Assembly: GCA_947600345.1 (NCBI GenBank)
Contig: CANQGC010000055.1
Span: 1 to 13,126 of the forward strand
Length of the DNA: 13,126 nucleotides
Direction: 5' to 3'
DNA from: an uncultured Clostridia bacterium
Lineage (GTDB): Bacteria; Bacillota; Clostridia; Christensenellales; Aristaeellaceae
The translations under genes and the position numbers were made by a program. Positions 6,920 through 12,887 of the stretch are shown in pieces (the stretch's first letter is position 1; each line of letters begins with the position of its first letter). A model generated the notes under the pieces. It did not search any database. It was given only the letters and a program-made list of their open reading frames with translations, and was not told the DNA's origin.

Positions 6920-7678
6920 TTACTTCTCCTTTGGCTTGCTCGCTCCGGGAACCTCCCGGAGGATGTAGAACAGCTCGTTCTCGTCCACGAACTGCGCCTC
7001 GACGCGGCGGGCGGCGGGGAGGTGGGCTTCCATCCAGTCCGCATAGTTGCGCTCCATGTTCACGTTGCGGCCGCCCAGCGTGCGGGTGGGGAAGGAGATG
7101 ACCAGGTACTCCGCGTCGATCTCCTCCATGATCCTGGACGCCGAACCCGGCTGCTGACGCTCCAACAGCGGGAGGATCTTGAACAGCAGCGCGACGTGGA
7201 AGCGCCCCGCCGGAACCGCGCCGTCGCTGAGCAGGTCGGTCCAGACGCCGGTGAAGTTCGGCTCGCGGGAGAGCAGCTCGACGCAGCTCCGGCTCACGTC
7301 CACGCCGGTCACGGGGCAGGCGCACCTCCGCAGCAGGTACAGCGGGTTCAGCCCGCAGGCCAGGTCGAGCACGCTTCGCGGTTCGCCCGTGACGGCGAAG
7401 ATGCGCGCGTACAGCGCATCCATGCGGATCAGCGGCAGCCGCTCCCGGGTGGAGGCGTGGCGCTCAAGCAGGGATTCCAGACCACCCGAGGGGCTGACCT
7501 TGCCCAGCTCGTTGAACGCCGAGACCACCCCGTGCAGCCGCTCCCGCGTAGCCTTCTCGATCTCCTTCGGCTTCCGGTAGCGCCGCTCCGCATCCTCCAG
7601 GGCGCGGCGAACGGCGTCCGGATGCACGTCACCGTACTTTTTGTTCGCGCACAGCCGGGCGAAGATTTCCTCATTCAT
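6920..7678 (-). CDS. Rmt/Arm-family 16S rRNA (guanine-1405-N7)-methyltransferase (putative aminoglycoside resistance)
   Basis: The 252-residue protein has the layout of the RmtB/RmtC/RmtD/ArmA enzymes, which methylate N7 of G1405 in 16S rRNA and block 4,6-disubstituted deoxystreptamine aminoglycosides. Visible family features are an N-terminal helical domain with NKKY (12-15) and ATRERLHG (43-50), the HASTRERL block (74-81), SAM motif I LDLACGLNPL (104-113), GVDVS (125-129), LLFKILPLLE (164-173), SFPTRTLGG (195-203), and NMERNYADW (207-215), ending ENELFYILRE. From memory the C-terminal third (LGGRNVNMER, DENELFYIL) looks nearer RmtD than ArmA. The ATG at 7678 overlaps the tgt stop by 8 bp, with GGAG 10 bases upstream, so translation is coupled to tgt; rsmI follows after three bases. 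Base composition matches the neighbours, with no transposon nearby, so it looks resident. Activity and resistance are inferred. Confidence 0.9.
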   Translation of the reverse strand: MNEEIFARLCANKKYGDVHPDAVRRALEDAERRYRKPKEIEKATRERLHGVVSAFNELGKVSPSGGLESLLERHASTRERLPLIRMDALYARIFAVTGEPRSVLDLACGLNPLYLLRRCACPVTGVDVSRSCVELLSREPNFTGVWTDLLSDGAVPAGRFHVALLFKILPLLERQQPGSASRIMEEIDAEYLVISFPTRTLGGRNVNMERNYADWMEAHLPAARRVEAQFVDENELFYILREVPGASKPKEK

Positions 7679-8753
7679 CGCGCAATAGCTCCATCAAGCG
7701 CCCGTAGAAGCGCAGGTTGTGGGCCGTGGCCAGGCGCTGGGCGCTGGGGTCGCCCACCTTGAATAGGTGGTGCAGATACGCCCGGGAGTGGTTCCGGCAG
7801 AGCTCGCAGCCGCAGTGCTCGTCCACCGGCCGGGGATCGCGGGCGTGCTTCTCGTCCATCGCGTAGTGGAAGCGATAGAACCTACCGTCCGGCCTGCGCA
7901 CGCCCTCCGGCGTCTCGCAGCCCTCGGCGAACACGTACAACCTCTGGTGCCGCGCCTCGCGGGTGGGAATCACGCAGTCGAACAGCGTGTACCCCATCCC
8001 CACACAGGCCACGATCTCCTCCGGCCGCCCCAGCCCCATCGCATACTTGACCTTCCCGTCCGGCATGGCGTCCGCCGCCATCCTCAACACATCCGCGCGG
8101 AACTCCCCGTTCGCACCCAACGGCCAGCCGCCAAAGCCGTAGCCGTCGAAGCCGATCTCCTCCAAACGCTCGCCGCACTCCCGGCGCAAATCCGAGTCCG
8201 CCCCGCCCTGCACGATGCCGAACAGCAGCGGCCTCCGCTCCCGCCCTGCGCAGAGCTTGTCAAACTCCGCTCGGCAGCGGCGGCTCCAGGCCACCGTGCG
8301 CTCGACGCTCGCGCGCTGCACCTCCGGCGGATCGTCCGGGTGGGTGCACATGTCCAAAGCCATCATGACGTCCGAGCCGTACTGGAACTGGGCCTGGATG
8401 CATTTCTCCGGGGTGAAGGTGAGCTTCTCCCGTCCGCCGTCGGGGCGGAAGATGATCTCCCGGTCGCGGATCTCGCCATAGGCGGGGTTTTCGCGAATCA
8501 GGGAGTAGAGCTGGAAGCCGCCGGAGTCGGTGAGGATCGCGCCGCGATAGCCGGAGAAGCCGTGCAGGCCGCCCAGAGATTTGATGAGCTTCGCGCCGGG
8601 CTTGGTCATCAGGTGGTAGCTGTTCATTTCGCAGCCGAAGAGCCCGGCGGATTCGACCGAGGCGAAGTCCGCCGCGCGCACGGCGGCGTAGGTGGCGTCG
8701 GGGAAGAACGCGGGCAAGGGCACGCGCCCTGCGGGAACATCGAGGTACTTCAA
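7671..8753 (-). CDS. tgt: tRNA-guanine transglycosylase (Tgt family, divergent)
   Basis: Tgt swaps the wobble guanine (position 34) of GUN-anticodon tRNAs for preQ1 or queuine in queuosine synthesis. The 360-residue product has NSYHLM (44-49), GGLHGF (61-66), ILTDSGGFQLYSL with the catalytic Asp at 76, GIVQGG (179-184), FDCVIPTREAR with the nucleophile Asp at 259, and the zinc site C314, C316, C319, H345 (ending ATAHNLRFY). It departs from the usual sequence at the N-terminus (PAFFPDATYAAV, where PVFMPVGTQATV is typical) and at the substrate loop (GFGGWPLGANGE, where GGLAVGE is typical). It may thus be a divergent or queuine-salvaging type, or a paralogue. TTG at 8753 is chosen because AAAGGAG (8761-8767) lies seven bases away; the in-frame ATG at 8828 sits in a hairpin. 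It is the first gene of the coupled tgt-rmt-rsmI run. Confidence 0.92.
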   Translation of the reverse strand: MKYLDVPAGRVPLPAFFPDATYAAVRAADFASVESAGLFGCEMNSYHLMTKPGAKLIKSLGGLHGFSGYRGAILTDSGGFQLYSLIRENPAYGEIRDREIIFRPDGGREKLTFTPEKCIQAQFQYGSDVMMALDMCTHPDDPPEVQRASVERTVAWSRRCRAEFDKLCAGRERRPLLFGIVQGGADSDLRRECGERLEEIGFDGYGFGGWPLGANGEFRADVLRMAADAMPDGKVKYAMGLGRPEEIVACVGMGYTLFDCVIPTREARHQRLYVFAEGCETPEGVRRPDGRFYRFHYAMDEKHARDPRPVDEHCGCELCRNHSRAYLHHLFKVGDPSAQRLATAHNLRFYGRLMELLRDE

Positions 8754-8760
8754 GGAAGGT

Positions 8761-8767
8761 CTCCTTT
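8761..8767 (-). promoter_or_regulatory. Ribosome binding site fixing the TTG start of tgt
   Basis: AAAGGAG on the minus strand, seven bases before TTG at 8753. No ATG or GTG in frame has a comparable site, and the family N-terminus begins here. Confidence 0.8.
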
Positions 8768-8813
8768 CATAAGGCCAAGGCTCCATCCAAGGCTTCAATA
8801 GAAACGCACCGCA

Positions 8814-8848
8814 GGACTTTGGGCCCATAATCTACGGGCCCAAAGTCC
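8814..8848. repeat. 13-bp perfect palindromic hairpin upstream of tgt
   Basis: GGACTTTGGGCCC (8814-8826) pairs with GGGCCCAAAGTCC (8836-8848) around a 9-base loop. Neither side is followed by a T-run, so it is not a standard terminator. It lies 60 bp before the tgt start, between tgt and repeat copy 1. On the minus strand a poor promoter (TTGCGA, 17 bp, GATTAT) overlaps it, so an operator is possible but unproven. Confidence 0.55.
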
Positions 8849-8859
8849 GTCGCAACAGC

Positions 8860-9113
8860 GCGGCAGCAAAAGGGAGAATCCAAGGAACCTCAGGTTCCTT
8901 GGCAGGAATTCTTAAGGGACAGCGTCCCTTAAGCAGGTCCGGGCAGCGCCCGCGCGGGTCTGGGCGGAGCCCAGCGTAACCCCAGCGGCCCGCGGTATCA
9001 AACAAAAGCCCGGCAAAGCGAATCAAAGCCCCCTCGTCCCAAACCGCGGGCCGCCACGGCGCCTTTCGCCTTGGAAAGCAAAGCTTTCCAAGGCGAAACA
9101 GCCGCACTAACTC
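8860..9113 (-). repeat. Multi-hairpin intergenic repeat, copy 1
   Basis: This copy of a dispersed element is inverted relative to copies 2 and 3. From its start (9113, GAGTTAG) it carries a 16-bp hairpin with an AAA loop (9064-9098), and the distant pair AAACCGCGGGCC (9041-9052) with GGCCCGCGGTAT (8987-8998). It ends with four short hairpins with three-base loops: CTGGGC/GCCCAG (8960-8974), CGGGC/GCCCG (8940-8952), CTTAAGGGAC/GTCCCTTAAG (8911-8933) and CCAAGGAACC/GGTTCCTTGG (8880-8902). It begins 24 bp after the rsmH stop codon, in the direction of transcription. Together with the hairpin at 8814-8848 it fills most of the 384-bp gap between rsmH and tgt; no gene is supported there. Confidence 0.9.
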
Positions 9114-9137
9114 TCCAAACCACGATTCGAATTCCCA

Positions 9138-10094
9138 CTACACCTCAAACACAACCCCGCCTTCAAGCTTCTCCCCAACCCGCAGCGACGCACTCCGCGC
9201 CCGAGGATTCCCCTCCAACTCCTCCTCCGACGCAACAATCGCCTTCCGCGTCAAAAGCTTTAATGAAGGCCTCCTCCCGCACACGCACACCGGCAACCCC
9301 TTCGGGCAAACGCAAGGATTCGCCAGCTCCCGAAAGCAGTTCTTGACGATCCGATCCTCCAGCGAATGAAACGCGATCACCGCGATCCGCCCGCCCGGCC
9401 GCAGCATCGCCACCAGATCCCGCAGCGCCGGGGCCAGCGGGTCCAGCTCATCGTTCACCGCGATCCGCAGCGCCTGAAACGTCCGCCGCGCCGGGTGTGA
9501 GCCGTCCTTCGCGCGGAACTTCTTCGGTATGGCCGCGTCGATCACCGACACCAGTTGCGAAGTCGTCTCAATGGGCCGCCGGTCGCAGATCACCCGGGCG
9601 ATCTGCCGCGCCCAGTTCTCCTCGCCGTAGTCGCGCAGGATGCGGGTGATTTCGTCCTCGCTCCACGCGTTCACGATCTCCCGGGCGGTCAGCGGCTGGC
9701 TCGCGTCCATCCGCATGTCCAGCGGCGCGTCGTCGTGGTAGGAGAAGCCGCGCGTCCGCTCATCCAGCTGGTGGGAGGATACGCCCAGGTCGACCAGCAC
9801 GCCGTCCAGCGCGTCAATTCCACGCTCCGCCAGCAGCGACCGCGCGTCGTGGAAGTTGCCGCGGATGGCGGTGAACGTTGCGCGGGGGTTGAGGTTTGCC
9901 AGGCGCGCGGAGGCGGCGGCGATGGCGTCGGCGTCGCGGTCGATGCCGAGCAGGCGTCCGCCGTCCAGGCGCTTGAGGATTTCGGAGGAGTGGCCGCCGC
10001 CGCCCAGCGTGCAGTCCAGGTAGGTGGCGTTGGGGCGGATGCTTAGCGCGGCGAGGCATTCGGTGAGGAGGACGGGCTTGTGATGGAATTCCAC
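9138..10094 (-). CDS. rsmH: 16S rRNA (cytosine-1402-N4)-methyltransferase
   Basis: RsmH (MraW) methylates N4 of C1402 in 16S rRNA with SAM. The 318-residue product is of normal length and shows HKPVLLTE (5-12), the SAM loop DCTLGGGGHS (27-36), GIDRD (50-54), DLGVSSHQLD, RGFSYHDDAPLDMRMD, HPARRTFQALRIAVNDEL and the late FHSLEDRIVK motif. The start is GTG at 10094, with GAGGTGA at 10099-10105; it gives the family N-terminus directly. RsmH is usually in the mraZ-rsmH-ftsL-ftsI division cluster. Here none of those flank it: trpS is upstream and tgt downstream on the same strand, separated by repeat copies 2 and 1. Whether it shares a transcript with tgt is unclear. Confidence 0.97.
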   Translation of the reverse strand: MEFHHKPVLLTECLAALSIRPNATYLDCTLGGGGHSSEILKRLDGGRLLGIDRDADAIAAASARLANLNPRATFTAIRGNFHDARSLLAERGIDALDGVLVDLGVSSHQLDERTRGFSYHDDAPLDMRMDASQPLTAREIVNAWSEDEITRILRDYGEENWARQIARVICDRRPIETTSQLVSVIDAAIPKKFRAKDGSHPARRTFQALRIAVNDELDPLAPALRDLVAMLRPGGRIAVIAFHSLEDRIVKNCFRELANPCVCPKGLPVCVCGRRPSLKLLTRKAIVASEEELEGNPRARSASLRVGEKLEGGVVFEV

Positions 10095-10098
10095 GGTG

Positions 10099-10105
10099 TC
10101 ACCTC
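10099..10105 (-). promoter_or_regulatory. Ribosome binding site fixing the GTG start of rsmH
   Basis: GAGGTGA on the minus strand, four bases before GTG at 10094. No in-frame ATG near the family N-terminus competes. Confidence 0.7.
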
Positions 10106-10211
10106 GGCAGAGTTCGCTGTTTGTTTAGAAGGAAGAACACGCGGGGTTGGCGCGTGTTCGAGGGGGTGGATAGGGATGATGTTGCGGTATTGCGGGGCGG
10201 GGCGTTTTTGT
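10106..10211. other. Leader of rsmH with a small hairpin
   Basis: GAACACGC (10135-10142) and GCGTGTTC (10152-10159) form an 8-bp stem around a 9-base loop, about 40 bp before the rsmH start. I find no convincing promoter for rsmH here, so its transcription source is unresolved. The rest of this stretch shows nothing recognisable. Confidence 0.45.
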
Positions 10212-10520
10212 GAGTTAGTGGCGGCTCCCTTGGCTTGAATCGCTGCGCTCTCAAGCCAAGGTGTCGCCGCGTCGGCCCGCGGTATAGAGGCGGTGGAGCG
10301 CCGGTGCATATTGCCTAGCTTGGATTTAGATACCGCGGGCCGGCTGGAGGCGATGTCTTTGGTTTCAGGCCGCGACCGTCTGCGAAGCTCCGCCTCAAGG
10401 GTTACGCTGGGCTCCGCCCAGACCCGCCGGGCGCTGCCCGGACCTGCTTAAGGGACTCTGTCCCTTAAGAATTCCTGCCAAGGAACCTGAGGTTCCTTGG
10501 ATTCTCCCTGCTGCTGCCGC
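10212..10520 (+). repeat. Multi-hairpin intergenic repeat, copy 2 (longest)
   Basis: It starts GAGTTAGTGGCGGC. The first hairpin is CCTTGGCTTGA/TCAAGCCAAGG (10228-10261), enclosed by GGCGGC/GTCGCC. Then GGCCCGCGGTAT (10274-10285) pairs with ATACCGCGGGCC (10330-10341) over 44 bp. An insert of about 60 bp not seen in the other copies follows. Then come triloop hairpins CTGGGC/GCCCAG (10407-10421), CCGGGC/GCCCGG (10427-10441), CTTAAGGGAC/GTCCCTTAAG (10447-10469) and CCAAGGAACC/GGTTCCTTGG (10478-10500), and the tail ATTCTCCCTGCTGCTGCCGC. Its CCAAGG end lies close to the trpS stop codon, so here the orientation opposes transcription. It fills most of the 440-bp gap between trpS and rsmH. Confidence 0.9.
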
Positions 10521-10534
10521 GTGCTTTCTTGGTC

Positions 10535-11545
10535 TTACAGCTTGAACGGCGCGTAGCCGATCTTCTTCCTTACCTTGAGCATCGTCCTGTGGGCGATGTT
10601 CGACGCGCGCTCGGCGCCGGACTGGAGCACCTCCTGGAGGTACGCCTTATCGGCGCTGATCTCATCGTAGCGCTTCTGAATCGGTTCCAGCGCGGCGATC
10701 ACCGCGTCGGCCACCGCGTCCTTGAAAATGCCGTAGCCCTTGCCGTCGTACTCGGCCGTGATCGCGTCCATGCTCATGCCGCTCAGCGCCGACAGTATGC
10801 TCATCAGGTTGGCGACGCCCGGCTGCTTCTCCGGGTCGTAGACCACACGGTTCTCGCAGTCCGTCACCGCCCGGCGCAGCTTCTTGCGGATGATCTCCGG
10901 CTTATCCAGTATGGCGATGTAGGTGTCCTCGGGGTCGGACTTACTCATCTTGCGCGTGGGCTCCTGCAGCGACATCACCCGCGCGCCGACCTTCGGGAAG
11001 TAGCCCTCGGGGATGGTGAACACGTCGCCGTAGACGGCGTTGAAGCGCTGGCCCACGTCGCGGCAGAGCTCCAGGTGCTGGCGCTGGTCCTCGCCGATGG
11101 GCACCAGGTCGGTCTGGTAGAGCAGTATGTCCGCGGCCATCAGCACCGGGTAGGTGAACAGGCCGGCGTTGATGTTGTCGGCGTGCTTGGCGGCCTTGTC
11201 CTTGAACTGGGTCATGCGCTGCAGCTCGCCCATATAGGTGAAGCAGTTGAGGATCCAGGCCAGCTCCGCGTGCTGGGGCACCTGGCTCTGGAAGTAGATG
11301 ATGTTCTTCTGGGGATCCAGGCCGCTGGCCAGGAAGATGCTCATCGTGCGCAGGCAGGCCTTGCGCAGCTCCGCGGGGTTCTGGCGCACGGTCATGGCGT
11401 GCATGTCCACGATGGAGTACAGGCAGTCGTACTCGTCCTGCAAGAGGTTGAAGTTGCGCAGCGCGCCGATGTAGTTGCCCAGCGTCAGGTTGCCCGTGGG
11501 CTGGATGCCGGAGAAGATGCGCTTCTTTTGAATTTGCTGTTCCAT
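10535..11545 (-). CDS. trpS: Tryptophanyl-tRNA synthetase
   Basis: This class I synthetase charges tRNA-Trp. The 336-residue product has the usual bacterial length. It shows FSGIQPTGNLTLGNYIGALR with the HIGH-equivalent at 16-25, DMHA (47-50), GELQRMTQFKDK (106-117), the tryptophan-pocket region DLVPIGEDQRQHLEL (146-160) and KMSKS (199-203). The ATG at 11545 follows GGAGG (11556-11560); the frame is open upstream, but the promoter at 11591-11619 and the family N-terminus exclude a longer protein. The leader is only about 40 bases, too short for a T-box, unlike leuS in this window. Transcription appears monocistronic, with repeat copy 2 starting just past the stop codon. Confidence 0.97.
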   Translation of the reverse strand: MEQQIQKKRIFSGIQPTGNLTLGNYIGALRNFNLLQDEYDCLYSIVDMHAMTVRQNPAELRKACLRTMSIFLASGLDPQKNIIYFQSQVPQHAELAWILNCFTYMGELQRMTQFKDKAAKHADNINAGLFTYPVLMAADILLYQTDLVPIGEDQRQHLELCRDVGQRFNAVYGDVFTIPEGYFPKVGARVMSLQEPTRKMSKSDPEDTYIAILDKPEIIRKKLRRAVTDCENRVVYDPEKQPGVANLMSILSALSGMSMDAITAEYDGKGYGIFKDAVADAVIAALEPIQKRYDEISADKAYLQEVLQSGAERASNIAHRTMLKVRKKIGYAPFKL

Positions 11546-11590
11546 AATATGGGGACCTCCAATGGCAGGGAATTTCATTTTCACCCGTTC

Positions 11591-11619
11591 ATTATAGCAC
11601 CTGTTGGAAAGTTCGTCAA
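11591..11619 (-). promoter_or_regulatory. Sigma-A promoter of trpS
   Basis: TTGACG (11614-11619), a 17-bp spacer and TATAAT (11591-11596) on the minus strand, about 46 bp before the start codon. Its -35 box lies 8 bp from that of the divergent gene, so the two polymerase sites would overlap. Confidence 0.9.
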
Positions 11620-11627
11620 CGCATCCC

Positions 11628-11656
11628 TTGCGCGCCGGGCGGGTGTATGGTAAAAT
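11628..11656 (+). promoter_or_regulatory. Probable promoter of the GerM-like gene
   Basis: TTGCGC (11628-11633), a 17-bp spacer and TAAAAT (11651-11656), the latter preceded by TGG (an extended -10). The -35 match is poor. A sporulation sigma factor would be expected for a gerM-type gene, but I do not recognise such a site. Confidence 0.55.
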
Positions 11657-11744
11657 ATTTCCGATGGGAATACCCGCACCCGCGGTGGAATAGATTGGTT
11701 CCAAAGGCCTGGGAATCATGATTGAGTCGCGAGGAGGGTTCCAG

Positions 11745-12857
11745 ATGAAGATTACCGGAAGCCAGAGGAAGCTGTATCTGTTGGCGCTGGCGCTATTGAT
11801 GGTGGCGGTGGCGCTGGTGTGCGCGTGGACGCTGTGGGGAGGTTGGGAGGCGGCTTCGGACGCTCTGGTCGAGCCCTCTCCGGATGCGGGCGTCGAAGCT
11901 ACGCCCGTGCCCCCGGCGGATGCCGACGGCGTGAGCGCGGCGACGCCCTCCGCCGAGCCGGAGAGCACCACGCCGACGATGTCCACCGTGGTCTATTATC
12001 AGGACAACTACGGCTATCTGGTGCCCGTGATGCGCAACGTGGCCTACCAGGATGGCATCGCGAAGGCGACGCTGCAGATGATGGTGCAGTCGCCGGAGAA
12101 CGACATGAACGCCGCGCGGCTGGGGCTGCGCACGGTGCTGCCCGAGGGCACGACCTTCGATCTGGACATTCACGACGGCCTGGCGCGCATCGACCTGAGC
12201 GAGCAGGTGCTGGAGCTGCCCGACGCCGCGGCGGAGAGCAACATGGTCTCGGCCATCGTGCAGGCGCTGACGGAGTTCGACAGCGTGGAGCGGGTGGAGT
12301 TCCTGGTCGGCGGCCAGAAGCGGGAAAAGCTCACCCACGGCACGGACATATCGCAGAGCTTCACCCGGGGCGAGCTGAACCTGGAGACCGCGGCGGGTGT
12401 GGGGGACGGCCTGGAGCCGGTGATGCTCTACTTCCCCTGCGAGAGCGGGAGCGTCGTGGTGCCGGTCACGCGGATGGTCTATTCCGACGCGGACGTGAAC
12501 ACGGCGGTATTGGAGCTGGCCAAGGGGCCGGGGGCGCAGAGCGCGCTGGAGGCGGCGCTGCCCCAGGGCTGCGGGCTGATCGGTGTGGATGTGGTCGATG
12601 GCGTGGCGCGGGTCAACTTTACGGAGGAGTTTGCCGATCTCGTGCAGAACAGCGATGGCGGGCGGCTGGCGCTCAAAGCGCTGGTGCTGACCTGCACACA
12701 GTTTGACGGCGTGGACAGCGTGGAGATTCTGGTCGAGGGAGAGCCCTACGATCCCGGAGAGGGAACGCTGGCGGTGCCGAGCTTCGCGAATGTGGCGAGC
12801 GAGATTGAGAATGCGTATATACAGACGCAGGCGAGTATGATCTTTGATTATGAGTGA
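11745..12857 (+). CDS. GerM-like protein with two GerMN domains
   Basis: The 370-residue product has one N-terminal membrane helix (about 9-31), a Pro/Ala/Glu-rich linker to about 80, and two GerMN domains. Domain 1 covers about 81-208 with LPEGTTFDLDIHDGLARIDL from 132; domain 2 about 225-345 with LPQGCGLIGVDVVDGVARVN from 272. In Bacillus subtilis GerM, which has the same duplication, the protein acts at the developing spore envelope and in germination. Here the N-terminus is a transmembrane anchor without a proper lipobox (VALVC has Val before the Cys), so it is probably an anchored, outward-facing protein. The ATG at 11745 follows GAGGAGG (11731-11737). An ATG nine codons upstream lacks such a site. 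Repeat copy 3 begins 30 bp past the stop codon. A sporulation role is inferred. Confidence 0.85.
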   Translation: MKITGSQRKLYLLALALLMVAVALVCAWTLWGGWEAASDALVEPSPDAGVEATPVPPADADGVSAATPSAEPESTTPTMSTVVYYQDNYGYLVPVMRNVAYQDGIAKATLQMMVQSPENDMNAARLGLRTVLPEGTTFDLDIHDGLARIDLSEQVLELPDAAAESNMVSAIVQALTEFDSVERVEFLVGGQKREKLTHGTDISQSFTRGELNLETAAGVGDGLEPVMLYFPCESGSVVVPVTRMVYSDADVNTAVLELAKGPGAQSALEAALPQGCGLIGVDVVDGVARVNFTEEFADLVQNSDGGRLALKALVLTCTQFDGVDSVEILVEGEPYDPGEGTLAVPSFANVASEIENAYIQTQASMIFDYE

Positions 12858-12887
12858 GGATGGTAGGTTCGCGGCGAGGGGTTGCGA

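Noticed and set aside
5945..7762. 605-codon plus-strand frame opposite rsmI and the Rmt-like gene
   Set aside because: It spans three genes on the other strand, has no family motif and is Arg/His/Ala-rich; an antisense shadow.
8754..8860. PreQ1 riboswitch before tgt
   Set aside because: None of the conserved preQ1-I or preQ1-II sequence is visible; only the palindrome and an ordinary ribosome site are seen.
8832..9107. 91-codon minus-strand frame across repeat copy 1
   Set aside because: Similar peptides arise from every repeat copy because the hairpins happen to lack stop codons. There is no ribosome site and no consistent start.
11546..11590. T-box leader for trpS
   Set aside because: The predicted leader is about 40 bases and has no GGTGG-ACCGCG sequence or terminator.
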